A DNA stretch of 51,468 bases, taken from contig CAZTOP010000018.1 of assembly GCA_964615145.1 (NCBI GenBank), positions 1-51,468 on the forward strand, given 5' to 3'. The notes below the pieces were generated by a model, which was given only the letters and a program-made list of their open reading frames with translations, searched no databases and had not been told where the DNA came from. Below, piece after piece: positions 26,574 to 35,380 of the stretch. A program made the position numbers and the translations under genes. This stretch comes from CAIVPM01 sp964615145. GTDB taxonomy: Bacteria; Bacteroidota; Bacteroidia; Chitinophagales; Chitinophagaceae. Position 1 is the stretch's first letter. Every line of letters begins with the position of its first letter.

Positions 26574-27317
26574 ATGAAGTTCTTATTTTTTGCTCTTTCA
26601 TTTGTCAGTTTTTTTTACTCCAATGCCCAAACAATTTTTTTAAAAGAAGGAAGGGTTGAGTATGAAAAAAAAACAAATCAACATAAAGCTCTTGAAGATG
26701 ATGAGGATAGCGATAGCGAATGGGCAAAAGAGTTTAAAAAAACTTTACCAAAATTTGTAACCGATGTTTATGAGCTGCATTTTAAAGAAAACAAATCTGC
26801 ATTTCATTTAAAAACAGAGAATTCCGATAACAAATATTTATGGGGAACTAAACCTTCAGAAAATGATATTACAGTTCAAGATTTTAGTAATAATAAATTA
26901 AGCATTCAAAGAGATATTTATGAACAAACCTATCTAATAACTGATACAGTCAGAAAATTCGAATGGAAGATAACTGGAGAAACCAGAGAAATTGCGGGCT
27001 TTGAATGCAAGAAAGCTGTAACAAAAATTTGCGACAGTGTTTATGTTGTTGCTTTTTATACAGATCAAATTATGTTCAGCTCGGGTCCTGAAAGTTTTGG
27101 GGGATTACCAGGATTAATTTTAGGCTTAGCTGTGCCACGCCTTTCAACTACTTGGTTTGCTACAAAAGTTGAAACTACGGCTCCAACTGAAAAACAACTA
27201 ACGCCACTACAAAAGGGTAAAAAAGTGAACTGGTTTCAAATAAATACTGATATGAAAAAAGTCATGAAAGATTGGGGTAAATACGGGGCAAGAAGAATTT
27301 GGATGTACAGTTTATAA
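26574..27317 (+). CDS. GLPGLI family protein
   Basis: The 247-residue product belongs to the Bacteroidota-specific GLPGLI family, named for a motif seen here within GPESFGGLPGLILGLAVPR. A signal peptide (MKFLFFALSFVSFFYSNAQ) indicates export. The middle contains DTVRKFEWKITGETREIAGFECKKAV, typical of the family. Molecular function is unknown. Genes of this family often sit just downstream of an outer-membrane beta-barrel or TonB-dependent receptor gene, as here, which suggests they act together at the cell surface. It converges on the DUF2027 gene with a 16-bp gap. Confidence 0.93.
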   Translation: MKFLFFALSFVSFFYSNAQTIFLKEGRVEYEKKTNQHKALEDDEDSDSEWAKEFKKTLPKFVTDVYELHFKENKSAFHLKTENSDNKYLWGTKPSENDITVQDFSNNKLSIQRDIYEQTYLITDTVRKFEWKITGETREIAGFECKKAVTKICDSVYVVAFYTDQIMFSSGPESFGGLPGLILGLAVPRLSTTWFATKVETTAPTEKQLTPLQKGKKVNWFQINTDMKKVMKDWGKYGARRIWMYSL

Positions 27318-27333
27318 AGTTATTACACAAAGA

Positions 27334-28359
27334 TTATTTGTTAAAAAAAATTTCTGTAGCTCCATAACCAAATCTTTCGTCATATTGGTTTATAAAATAT
27401 TTTACTTCTTTTTTTAGCTTTAATTGATAATGTATTTCTTCCTTTAACTTTCCTTTTCCTATGCCGTGTATCACAATAAAACTGGGCATTTTGTTGGCTA
27501 CAGCCAGGTCGTACCACTTCTCAAAATGTTTCAACTGAATGCTTAATATTTCAATGTTAGATTTACTCTTCCAATCATCTATAAGTTTTTCAATATGTAA
27601 ATCAACTACACTTCGGGCAGGTTCTAAATGTTCTTTTATTTTTGATAAATCATATATTTTAAAACCTTTGTTTGCAAGCTTACCAGCATCAAAATATTCT
27701 TCAAAAACTTTATCTGGATACTCGTTAAAAAGTTGATAAGAAAATGTAGGCTCATTGTTTTGTTTCATTTGTTCAATACGTTGAAAAACTTGTTTGGGTT
27801 TAAGTTTTAAAATGCTTTCGAAATGATCATTTTTTAATTTATTTGGTATAGTGAGACTAAAATCTATATGAAAAGTAGGAGTGTCATTTACATTCTCAAA
27901 TGGTATATCGTGAATGTAAAAATCGTGATAAGGTAATATCTCATTTTGTAACTGGAAGTAGCTTGCAGATTGAAGCTGGTTATCGTAAATAAAATTATAA
28001 CCCACATCAGTTTTATTTACTAAGTGTACTTTTAAATGTTGCACATACTCATCGTCAAATTCATCAAATGCAAATTTTGGAATAAATACTAACCAAACAC
28101 CTTCTGGGGTTTTTATTTGATTGGGTTGTGGCTTTTCCTTTGGTATATTATCTATAAATACTTTTGAAGGTTTTTTTTCTTCAACAACTTTATTTTTTGA
28201 AAATCTATAAAAATATGGAAAATCAATTTGATCCATATAAGCTGGGAATTTAACTCCTCTTATCTCTATCATCACCATTGATTCATTGATGATATCAACA
28301 ACTTTTCCTTCCTCATTACTATGTAAAACTATTATATCGTCTCCTATTTGGTATTTCAT
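27334..28359 (-). CDS. DUF2027/Smr domain protein
   Basis: The 341-residue cytosolic protein has an N-terminal DUF2027-type region (MKYQIGDDIIVLHSNEEGKVVDIINESMVMIEIRG). A C-terminal Smr domain shows VVDLHIEKLIDDW, the FIVIHGIGKGKLKEEIHYQL block and a final FGYGATEIFF. Smr domains, as in MutS2, bind or nick nucleic acids. The DLHxEKL and HGxGxGxL motifs needed for that are present. The biological role of this combination is not established. It is followed on the same strand, in the upstream direction, by a lipoprotein gene 24 bp away. Confidence 0.85.
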   Translation of the reverse strand: MKYQIGDDIIVLHSNEEGKVVDIINESMVMIEIRGVKFPAYMDQIDFPYFYRFSKNKVVEEKKPSKVFIDNIPKEKPQPNQIKTPEGVWLVFIPKFAFDEFDDEYVQHLKVHLVNKTDVGYNFIYDNQLQSASYFQLQNEILPYHDFYIHDIPFENVNDTPTFHIDFSLTIPNKLKNDHFESILKLKPKQVFQRIEQMKQNNEPTFSYQLFNEYPDKVFEEYFDAGKLANKGFKIYDLSKIKEHLEPARSVVDLHIEKLIDDWKSKSNIEILSIQLKHFEKWYDLAVANKMPSFIVIHGIGKGKLKEEIHYQLKLKKEVKYFINQYDERFGYGATEIFFNK

Positions 28360-28383
28360 TAATTTATAAAAAATGAATTTTAA

Positions 28384-29490
28384 TTAGTTTGTATAAGGGT
28401 TATCTTCTGCTTTTGGGTTAGATGGTTTGGGCATTAGCACACCTGCTTTTATTGTTTTTTTCTTTTCAATTTTGGGTGGTGTTTTTGCTTTTGCAGGCAG
28501 CATCATCTTTGTAACATTAGCTGTTGGAATTTTTACAGTAATAGGTTTAACTACCTTCTTTTTAGGTTCTTTCTTTTTGGTGTAGGCATCTTCAAACTTG
28601 CAGTTCATACCACGTCTATTACCACAGCTACCCTTTTCTTTTACAACTATGACATTTTTATCAAAACTAAAATCAATGGCACATGGGTCGCCAGCAAATG
28701 TATACGTAGCGTGTGTACTATCAGTTAGGTGCATTTCACCTTTCAACTCTCCAACACAATTGCCATCATTTTTTTCAATATGCAAAAAGAAAAGATATTC
28801 TTGTTTTGTTCTCCCATCTCTTAACGAAATAAAATTGCCCTCGTCTTCTATGTAGTTACCACTATATAAATTCTCTCTGGGAAATGTATCAATGGGGTTC
28901 AAAATATTAGTTAGTTTACTACTATGTTCATTAGTTTCATTCACAACAGATATAAAAGATTTACCATTAAATGCCCAACCAGTTTTTGTGTATTTTATAT
29001 CTTTATCGTTCGATAATTTTTCTCTACTTACAAAAAAAGTAGGCTCTCTGTTTATTGAAAAAGAATATTTGTAAGAAGTTTTTTCTATGCCTGAATTTAA
29101 AATATCTTTAGCAGTAAGAAATGTATTTTTCTTGTCTTGCAATATTACAGTCACAATTTTTTTTCTGTTTTGAACAGTTAATAATAGCAGATAAATTTCA
29201 TTATTTTTTTCTATCCTACCTACAGGATGAAAAATTGTTTTTTTATCATCAGCCAATAACCTTCTGTACAAGGTATCTGGAATAAATCTTTCTAAAAGTT
29301 TATGGTTAATAATTACTGAATCAGCTTGATCAACAATATTGCTATCCGTAGCTTCAAAATTATTATCTAATAATTTAAATGCACTAACAAACTGATTAGG
29401 TTTAATTGGTGCATCGCTGTTTAAATCTGTTTGTTTAGATTTACAAGAAAATAAAACTGTTATAGTAATTAAAATACAAAATATCCTCAT
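28384..29490 (-). CDS. Hypothetical lipoprotein
   Basis: The 368-residue product starts MRIFCILITITVLFSCKSKQ, a clear lipoprotein signal with lipobox LFSC. The middle (residues about 60-290) has no family I recognise. It includes FLHIEKNDGNCVGELKGEMHL and FAGDPCAIDFSFDKNVIVVKEKGSCGNRRGMNCKFE, with several cysteines. The last 70 residues are Lys/Pro-rich (KKKEPKKKVVKPITVKIP and onward) and probably unstructured. It is upstream of, and co-directional with, the DUF2027 gene, so they may form an operon. Confidence 0.75.
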   Translation of the reverse strand: MRIFCILITITVLFSCKSKQTDLNSDAPIKPNQFVSAFKLLDNNFEATDSNIVDQADSVIINHKLLERFIPDTLYRRLLADDKKTIFHPVGRIEKNNEIYLLLLTVQNRKKIVTVILQDKKNTFLTAKDILNSGIEKTSYKYSFSINREPTFFVSREKLSNDKDIKYTKTGWAFNGKSFISVVNETNEHSSKLTNILNPIDTFPRENLYSGNYIEDEGNFISLRDGRTKQEYLFFLHIEKNDGNCVGELKGEMHLTDSTHATYTFAGDPCAIDFSFDKNVIVVKEKGSCGNRRGMNCKFEDAYTKKKEPKKKVVKPITVKIPTANVTKMMLPAKAKTPPKIEKKKTIKAGVLMPKPSNPKAEDNPYTN

Positions 29491-29544
29491 CGAAATCTGT
29501 TTATGTAAATATATAAGGAATTTTAAAACTACACTTTATAAAGC

Positions 29545-29573
29545 AAATCTGCGAGGGAATGCCTCGCAGATTT
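29545..29573 (-). terminator. Hairpin terminator downstream of pyk
   Basis: A perfect 12-bp stem (29545-29556 with 29562-29573, core TCTGCGAGG/CCTCGCAGA) encloses a 5-base loop. It starts 27 bases beyond the pyk stop in the direction of transcription. The following tract on the minus strand is only moderately T-rich, so efficiency is uncertain. Confidence 0.7.
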
Positions 29574-29600
29574 TTGAAAAAAAATTATAACAAAAACCAA

Positions 29601-31091
29601 CTAATCAACAGTTGAAACTTTTATCATATTTGTTGGTAAATGTTGGTGAATAGGTGTACTGCCCGTATTTACAACAACATCTCCTGTATCGATAAATCCT
29701 CTTTGTTTTAAAATTTTTATTTGGTCTGTAACAATGTTATCAAGACTTTCTTCCTCGGCATAATAAAATGCTCTTACGCCCCAACTTAAACTTAACTGAT
29801 TTACTAAAGAGCGTTCTTTTGTAAAAATATACAAAGGTGATTTAGGGCGATAACTACTTAGCATAAATGCAGTATAGCCACTTTGTGTCATTCCAATTAA
29901 GGCATTTGAGTTTAAATCTCTCGATATTTTACAAGCGTTATAACAAACTGCATCACTCAAGAATGAAGGTGAATGTGCCAATGGTTTTAAATCATCTTCT
30001 CTGTTGTATCTGTATTCTGTATCTTCAACCTGACGAATAATTTTACGCATCGTTTCTACTACTAAAGCAGGATGATTACCAGCAGCAGTTTCGCCACTAA
30101 GCATTACTGCATCGGCACCTTCAAGTACTGCATTTGCAACGTCTGTAATTTCACTTCTGTTTGGTTTTGTTCTATCAATCATACTCTCCATCATTTGGGT
30201 AGCTACTATTACTGGCTTAGCACGATGAATACATTTTCTTATTAACTCTCTTTGAATTAATGGCACTTGCTCAATGGGTAATTCAACCCCCAAATCTCCA
30301 CGAGCAATCATGATAGCATCACTTTCAACAATGATGTCTCTTATGTTTACAAGTGCTTCTGGTTTTTCAATTTTTGCAATAATTTTTGTTTTGCTTTTCT
30401 TTTCATCAAGCTTGTTTCTTAGTATTACAATGTCTTTGACACTGCGAACAAAACTTAAAGCAACCCAATCAAGCTTTTGCTCAATAATGAATTCCAAGTC
30501 AACTAAATCTTTGTCGGTAATAGCAGGTAATGAAATTTTTGTATCTGGCAAATTAATACCTTTTTTTGAAGATAAAACACCACCTAAAGTAACTTCTACT
30601 TTAACATCTTTTTCTTTGGTTATATTAACAACCTTCACTTCAATTTTACCATCATCAATCATAATGGTATTGCCAATTTTTACATCGCCAGCTAGGTTTG
30701 GATAGCTTACATAAATTTTTTCTTTTGTGCCAACACATTTTTCATTAGTAAAAGTTAAAATATCTCCTACAAATAGATCTAAGTGATTATTCTCAATTTC
30801 ACCAACTCTCAGTTTTGGACCTTGCAAGTCGCCAAGTATTGCAATATTGTATGGCTCTGTTGAATTGATGTGACGAATATGATCAATAATTTGTTGTTTG
30901 TCTTCGTGAGAACCGTGAGAGAAATTTAATCGAAAAACATTTACACCTGCCTTAACAAGGTCTAATAATTTTTCGTAAGTATCACACGCTGGTCCTACTG
31001 TAGCAACAATTTTAGTGCGGTGAGATGTATGATTGATTCCTGCACTCTTATCCATATCTTGATGGAGGTATTTATTTAAATTTTGACTCAT
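29601..31091 (-). CDS. pyk: Pyruvate kinase
   Basis: Pyruvate kinase makes ATP and pyruvate from phosphoenolpyruvate and ADP. The 496-residue product has TKIVATVGPAC, VFRLNFSHGSHEDK and the active-site IIAKIEKPEAL. MIARGDLGVELP and PVIVATQMMESMID follow, then the C-terminal domain (ALIGMTQSGYTAFMLSSYRP, VNTGSTP). Length is typical. It lies 48 bp downstream of pfkA on the same strand, pairing the two main control enzymes of glycolysis in one operon. A possible internal start (MDKSAGINHTS) lies 12 codons in. The 31099-31126 gap sequence is a degenerate 7-nt repeat. Confidence 0.97.
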   Translation of the reverse strand: MSQNLNKYLHQDMDKSAGINHTSHRTKIVATVGPACDTYEKLLDLVKAGVNVFRLNFSHGSHEDKQQIIDHIRHINSTEPYNIAILGDLQGPKLRVGEIENNHLDLFVGDILTFTNEKCVGTKEKIYVSYPNLAGDVKIGNTIMIDDGKIEVKVVNITKEKDVKVEVTLGGVLSSKKGINLPDTKISLPAITDKDLVDLEFIIEQKLDWVALSFVRSVKDIVILRNKLDEKKSKTKIIAKIEKPEALVNIRDIIVESDAIMIARGDLGVELPIEQVPLIQRELIRKCIHRAKPVIVATQMMESMIDRTKPNRSEITDVANAVLEGADAVMLSGETAAGNHPALVVETMRKIIRQVEDTEYRYNREDDLKPLAHSPSFLSDAVCYNACKISRDLNSNALIGMTQSGYTAFMLSSYRPKSPLYIFTKERSLVNQLSLSWGVRAFYYAEEESLDNIVTDQIKILKQRGFIDTGDVVVNTGSTPIHQHLPTNMIKVSTVD

Positions 31092-31098
31092 AATTATA

Positions 31099-31126
31099 AG
31101 TTTTAAGATTTGGTCGTTGGTAATAG
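31099..31126 (-). repeat. Degenerate 7-nt-period repeat upstream of pyk
   Basis: On the plus strand four units can be read: AGTTTTA, AGATTTG, GTCGTTG, GTAATAG. Neighbouring units agree at 5, 3 and 4 of 7 positions, which is weak. The array lies in the 48-bp pfkA-pyk gap and ends seven bases before the pyk start codon. Confidence 0.35.
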
Positions 31127-31139
31127 TTTTTAATATTTT

Positions 31140-32123
31140 TTAACTGGCTAATATTTTTACAATTTTCATCCACTCCTGCCCTATTTTTTGTTTTTCCTTT
31201 ACAGCTTTGTCTAATGGTGTGTAGTGAATTTTATTGTTTACAACTCCAATCATTACATTATGCCTACCAATTAGTAAACTTTCTACAGCATAATAACCCA
31301 TGTGACTTGCTATTAATCTATCTTCACAACTTGGGGCACCGCCACGTTGAATATGTCCAAGAATACAAACTCTAACATCAGCAGTAGGAATTCTTTGCTT
31401 TATAATTTCCCCTAACTTGTTAGCATCACCATACTCACCTCCCTCAGCCACTACAACAAGATTCACTAATTTTTTTCGTTTTTCTTTTTCTGTTAAAGAA
31501 CAAATTAACTCCTCAATATCAGTTTTACTTTCTGGAATTAATATATTTTCTGCACCTGTAGCTATGCCACTGTGTAAGGCTATGTAACCTGCATCACGCC
31601 CCATAACTTCAACAATAAATAGTCTGTCGTGAGCATCCATTGTATCTCTAATTTTATCTATAGCTTCAACAGCAGTATTTACAGCAGTATCGAATCCAAT
31701 AGTTACATCGGTTCCTGCAATATCTTTATCAATTGTGCCAGGTAATCCTATGCAAGGAATATCATATTCGTTACTAAAAGTTTGAGCTCCTTTAAAGCTG
31801 CCATCTCCACCAATAATTACTAAACCGTTTATACCATGTTGAGTTAAGTTATTGTAGGCTGCTTTTCTACCTTCAGGAGTTGTGAAAGCTTTGCTACGTG
31901 CAGTTTTCAAAATTGTACCACCGCGTTGAATAATGTTTGCAACAGATCTAGAATCCATTTGATGAATATCATTTTCAATTAGTCCAGAATATCCACGCAT
32001 AATACCATAAACCTCTAAACCATTATATATTCCTGTTCTAACTACAGCCCTGACTGCAGCATTCATTCCAGGCGAGTCGCCTCCAGAGGTCATTACACCA
32101 ATCTTGGTTACTTTTTTTTCCAT
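31140..32123 (-). CDS. pfkA: ATP-dependent 6-phosphofructokinase
   Basis: PfkA phosphorylates fructose 6-phosphate to the 1,6-bisphosphate. The 327-residue product has TSGGDSPGMNAAVRAVVR, the ATP-binding IGGDGSFKGA and the catalytic PGTIDKDIAGTDVTIGFDTAVN. EVMGRDAGYIALHSGIATGAE and LGHIQRGGAPSCEDR follow. In E. coli the catalytic loop reads TIDND; here it is TIDKD with the second Asp kept. Length is typical of bacterial PfkA. It is the first gene of the pfkA-pyk operon, with a well-placed promoter on the minus strand. Confidence 0.97.
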   Translation of the reverse strand: MEKKVTKIGVMTSGGDSPGMNAAVRAVVRTGIYNGLEVYGIMRGYSGLIENDIHQMDSRSVANIIQRGGTILKTARSKAFTTPEGRKAAYNNLTQHGINGLVIIGGDGSFKGAQTFSNEYDIPCIGLPGTIDKDIAGTDVTIGFDTAVNTAVEAIDKIRDTMDAHDRLFIVEVMGRDAGYIALHSGIATGAENILIPESKTDIEELICSLTEKEKRKKLVNLVVVAEGGEYGDANKLGEIIKQRIPTADVRVCILGHIQRGGAPSCEDRLIASHMGYYAVESLLIGRHNVMIGVVNNKIHYTPLDKAVKEKQKIGQEWMKIVKILAS

Positions 32124-32168
32124 TTAGTTTTAATTAATTAGCAATTGTGTATTATCTACACAACGAAA

Positions 32169-32201
32169 CAAAAATAAGGGAATGTTTCTAAGTGGCTGCA
32201 A
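32169..32201 (-). promoter_or_regulatory. Promoter of pfkA-pyk
   Basis: On the minus strand TTG (32201-32199) is followed after 22 bases by TATTTTTG (32176-32169). This matches the Bacteroidetes TTG-N17-23-TAnnTTTG pattern. It is the best two-box promoter I found in the window and lies 46 bases before the pfkA start. Confidence 0.6.
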
Positions 32202-32218
32202 GTTAGTATTATTGTTCT

Positions 32219-33112
32219 ATGAAATTATTGATAACCGGAATAAATGGATTTTTAGGCAGACATTTAACCAATCATTTATCCAGCAAAGGTTTTAAGGTTA
32301 TTGCTACAGGTAGAAAAAGTGTAATACATACAGGAACTGATAAGTTTATTTATTTAAAATTAGATTTATTAGACACAGAGCAAATATTTGAATTAACCAA
32401 GGAAACAAAGCCAGACATTATTATACATACAGCTGCAATAAGTAAACCAGATGAATGTGAAGCAAATCAAGAATTGTGTATTCGAACAAATTTTGATGCT
32501 ACAAAAAATTTGGCTACAGCTGCAAAAGAGTTACAAGCAAAACTTATTTTTATTTCAACTGACTTTGTTTTGGGGGAAGGAGAAAATCAAATAGAAACAG
32601 CTACTCCTAATCCATTAAATTTTTATGGCCAGTCTAAACTAATGGCTGAAACATATATCCATAAGCACCTTGAAAACTATGCCATTATTAGACCAGTTTT
32701 TATTTATGGAAAGCACATTGAGGGAATAAGAAATACTTTTTTAGATTGGATTAAAGAAAGTTTAGAGACGAACACCAAAATTAAAGTTGTTAATGATCAA
32801 TTTAGAACGCCCACTTATGTTGAAGATATTTGTTTTGGTATCGAACAAATAATAAGGCAGAACAAAATTGGCATTTATCATTTAGCAGGTGAACAGATTT
32901 TGACACCCTATTCAATGGCTGTTAAAATTGCCCACTATCTAAATTTTGATGCCAATTTAATAGAACCTGTTAATGAAAATGACTTTATTGAAAAAGTAAA
33001 ACGTGCAAAAAAGAATATACTTTCCATTGATAAAGCAAAAAAAGAAATCAATTTCAAACCATTGTGTTTTGATGATGGGTTAATTAAATCCTTTTCTCAA
33101 AAAAACTTATAA
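32219..33112 (+). CDS. RmlD-like NAD(P)-dependent sugar-nucleotide reductase
   Basis: The 297-residue extended-SDR protein begins with the cofactor motif TGINGFLGRHL at residues 6-16. IIHTAAISKPDECEAN, the FISTDFVLGEG strand and YGQSKLMAE (catalytic Tyr and Lys) follow. This layout is that of dTDP-4-dehydrorhamnose reductase-like proteins (RmlD family). No other rhamnose genes are nearby, so the substrate is unassigned. It is divergent from pfkA and converges on the cupin gene. Confidence 0.85.
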   Translation: MKLLITGINGFLGRHLTNHLSSKGFKVIATGRKSVIHTGTDKFIYLKLDLLDTEQIFELTKETKPDIIIHTAAISKPDECEANQELCIRTNFDATKNLATAAKELQAKLIFISTDFVLGEGENQIETATPNPLNFYGQSKLMAETYIHKHLENYAIIRPVFIYGKHIEGIRNTFLDWIKESLETNTKIKVVNDQFRTPTYVEDICFGIEQIIRQNKIGIYHLAGEQILTPYSMAVKIAHYLNFDANLIEPVNENDFIEKVKRAKKNILSIDKAKKEINFKPLCFDDGLIKSFSQKNL

Positions 33113-33200
33113 CAAATGTTTTGAAAAAATACTCTTATGATATGTGCTTAAAGCAATTACCATAATTTATTGTGTTGAGTTGATTAAACTATAAAACAAT

Positions 33201-33704
33201 TTATTCTCTGCAAAGTTCTCGAATAAGAGCCTCATGTTCTGGAAATTCTTTGCAAAGCTTATCTGCTTTTGCTAATTCAAAATCTTCAAAGTCAAATCCT
33301 GGGGCAACTGTACAGCCAACAAAAGAAAAAGAAGATTCCTTCAAGGGGCGACTAGCAAACCAACAATTTGCAGGAACTGCAAAACTGAAATATTGACCTT
33401 TAGTAATATCATTACCCAAAGTAAAAGTTATTAATCCGCCATCTTTATCAATAACAAATACATTTAAAGGCTCCCCATAATAAAAATGCCAGCACTCATC
33501 ACTTTTAATACGATGAAAGGCAGAAAAATTTCCTTGTTCTAATAAAAAATAAACTGTGGTGGAAAAAGCTCTATCCCCCTTAAAACCCTTTGGCAATACA
33601 CGTTTAGGAATAATTCCTTCTGAACGATAGGATTCTCTATAATATCCTCCTTCTGGATGTGGCAACAGTTTGTACTCTTTGATAAGTTGTTCGGGTGTAA
33701 GCAT
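33201..33704 (-). CDS. Cupin superfamily protein (DUF985)
   Basis: The 167-residue product is a DUF985 cupin. The signature blocks are LLPHPEGGYYRESYRS near residue 17, FLLEQGNFSAFHRIKSDECWHFYYGEPL and the C-terminal CTVAPGFDFEDFELA. Members form a double-stranded beta-helix and may bind a small molecule, but no function is established. It is divergent from panC with a 76-bp gap and converges on the RmlD-like gene. Confidence 0.9.
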   Translation of the reverse strand: MLTPEQLIKEYKLLPHPEGGYYRESYRSEGIIPKRVLPKGFKGDRAFSTTVYFLLEQGNFSAFHRIKSDECWHFYYGEPLNVFVIDKDGGLITFTLGNDITKGQYFSFAVPANCWFASRPLKESSFSFVGCTVAPGFDFEDFELAKADKLCKEFPEHEALIRELCRE

Positions 33705-33780
33705 TCGATTAATTTGTGGCGAAAATATTGGAGATGTTAATTGCTTTTACACGAATTTTGTTTTATTCTAAAAATCGAAA

Positions 33781-34629
33781 ATGATTATCTTCAGGCTAGC
33801 ATCCCAACTTCACCAACATATTTTACAACAAAAAAAATTAAATAAAACTGTTGGCTTTGTACCAACAATGGGTGCATTACATAAAGGACATATTTCTCTT
33901 ATTAATCAAAGTAAAAACAATTGCAATATAACGGTTTGTAGCATTTTTGTAAACCCCACTCAATTTAATGATGCAAAGGATTTTGAAAAATATCCTGTAA
34001 CAATTGAGCAGGATATTTATATGCTTGAAATGGCTAAATGCGATGTATTGTTTTTGCCATCTGTAGAAGAAATCTATCCTAACGAAACAGTTAAAAACAA
34101 ACAATACGATTTAGGTTTCATAGAAACTGTTTTTGAAGGTGCATATCGCCCTGGGCATTTTAATGGAGTGTGTATGGTGGTGGAAAGATTGTTGAATATT
34201 GTTATACCTAATCAGTTGCTTTTAGGGCAAAAAGATTATCAGCAATGCATTGTTATAAAAAGATTGATTGAGTTAATGAATGCAAACATTGACGTCATTA
34301 TTTGTTCTACTTCAAGAGAAGAAAATGGACTGGCCATGAGTAGCAGAAATAAAAGATTAAGTGATGAAATGAAAGATAAAGCCAAAATTATTTATCAGTC
34401 TTTTAGCAAAATAAAAAAAGAGATTACAACAAATAATGCTGTAGAATTAATAGCAAATGCTAGACAAAGTTTACTAATAAATGGATTTGACAAGATAGAT
34501 TATCTAAGCCTTGCTAGTGCTAAAACACTTGAACCCATTGAACTGTGGGACGGTAACACACAATTAGTAATTCTTGTTGCTGCATTTACCGAAGGGGTTA
34601 GACTAATTGATAATATGGTGTTGAATTAA
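33781..34629 (+). CDS. panC: Pantothenate synthetase
   Basis: PanC joins pantoate and beta-alanine with ATP, the last step of vitamin B5 synthesis. The 282-residue product shows the HIGH-like PTMGALHKGHISLI at the N-terminus. NPTQFNDAKDFEKYP, GHFNGVCMVVERLLNIV, LGQKDYQQ and the KMSKS-equivalent MSSRNKRLS follow. Length is typical. No panB or panD lies nearby. The frame starts with ATG immediately after a T-rich leader. Confidence 0.97.
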   Translation: MIIFRLASQLHQHILQQKKLNKTVGFVPTMGALHKGHISLINQSKNNCNITVCSIFVNPTQFNDAKDFEKYPVTIEQDIYMLEMAKCDVLFLPSVEEIYPNETVKNKQYDLGFIETVFEGAYRPGHFNGVCMVVERLLNIVIPNQLLLGQKDYQQCIVIKRLIELMNANIDVIICSTSREENGLAMSSRNKRLSDEMKDKAKIIYQSFSKIKKEITTNNAVELIANARQSLLINGFDKIDYLSLASAKTLEPIELWDGNTQLVILVAAFTEGVRLIDNMVLN

Positions 34630-34718
34630 AAACAAATTCCCGTTTGAGACTGTTGTATCTGGTTTACTACAATATGTTTGCACTGTATTAATAAATATTT
34701 ACTTTGAATAATAAAAAT

Positions 34719-35237
34719 ATGGAAGCAAAACGTGTATCTGAAAGTTATACAGTGATGAATGAATTGGTTTTACCCAATGATACCAACACTTTTGGGAATT
34801 TAATGGGTGGTCGTTTAATGTATTGGATGGATATTGCTGCAGGTATTGTAGCTGTGCGACATAGCAACGCACCTTGTATGACTGCAAGTGTTGATAATAT
34901 TAGTTTTAAAACCCCAATTAAGTTGGGAAATTTGGTAAGAATAGAAGCAAAAATTACTCGTGCATTTAATACCTCAATGGAAATACATTTAAAGGTTTGG
35001 GGAGAGGACAGTTTGCATCAATACAAATATGAAAGCAATGAAGCTTATTTTACATTTGTAGCACTTGATCCTAACAATAAACCAAGACCTGTGGCACCTG
35101 CTATTCCAGAAACAGAAGCTGAACAAGCTAATTATGATGCAGCCCTTCGCAGAAGACAATTGAGATTAATTTTAGGAGGTAAGTTAAAGCCCGATGATGC
35201 TAGTGAATTAAAAGCATTGTTTACTAAAAATAACTAA
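34719..35237 (+). CDS. Acyl-CoA thioesterase (hotdog fold)
   Basis: The product has about 172 residues and resembles the YciA/BFIT type of hotdog thioesterases, which hydrolyse acyl-CoA. Conserved blocks are VLPNDTNTFGNLMGGRLMYWMDIAAGIVA (catalytic Asn and helix region) and ASVDNISFKTPIKLGNLVRIEAKIT. The start is the ATG at 34719 (MEAKRV) rather than an in-frame TTG at 34704. Acyl chain preference cannot be read from the sequence. An unusual inverted repeat lies immediately downstream. Confidence 0.92.
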   Translation: MEAKRVSESYTVMNELVLPNDTNTFGNLMGGRLMYWMDIAAGIVAVRHSNAPCMTASVDNISFKTPIKLGNLVRIEAKITRAFNTSMEIHLKVWGEDSLHQYKYESNEAYFTFVALDPNNKPRPVAPAIPETEAEQANYDAALRRRQLRLILGGKLKPDDASELKALFTKNN

Positions 35238-35246
35238 AGTTTATTT

Positions 35247-35373
35247 GGAACACAGATTGAACGGATGATGCTGATGGACGCAGATTTTAATATTATCGTT
35301 CTTGTTATGATGAAATGAAGGACTAGTAAAACCAATCTGTGTAAATCAGTTTAATAAGTATCATCAGTGTTCC
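35247..35373. repeat. Imperfect inverted repeat element of about 127 bp
   Basis: The left arm at 35247-35286 and the reverse complement of the right arm at 35334-35373 are both 40 bases and agree at 28 positions with no gaps. Both arms begin GGAACAC and end CAGATT. Within the left arm GAT recurs about every 9-10 bases. The element fills the space between the stop codons of two convergent genes. It could be a REP-like or miniature element, or a large bidirectional terminator. Confidence 0.8.
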
Positions 35374-35380
35374 ATACTCT

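Noticed and set aside
30274..30705. Plus-strand open frame of 143 codons inside pyk
   Set aside because: Antisense to a clearly coding pyruvate kinase gene, with low-complexity Ser/Leu/Phe content.
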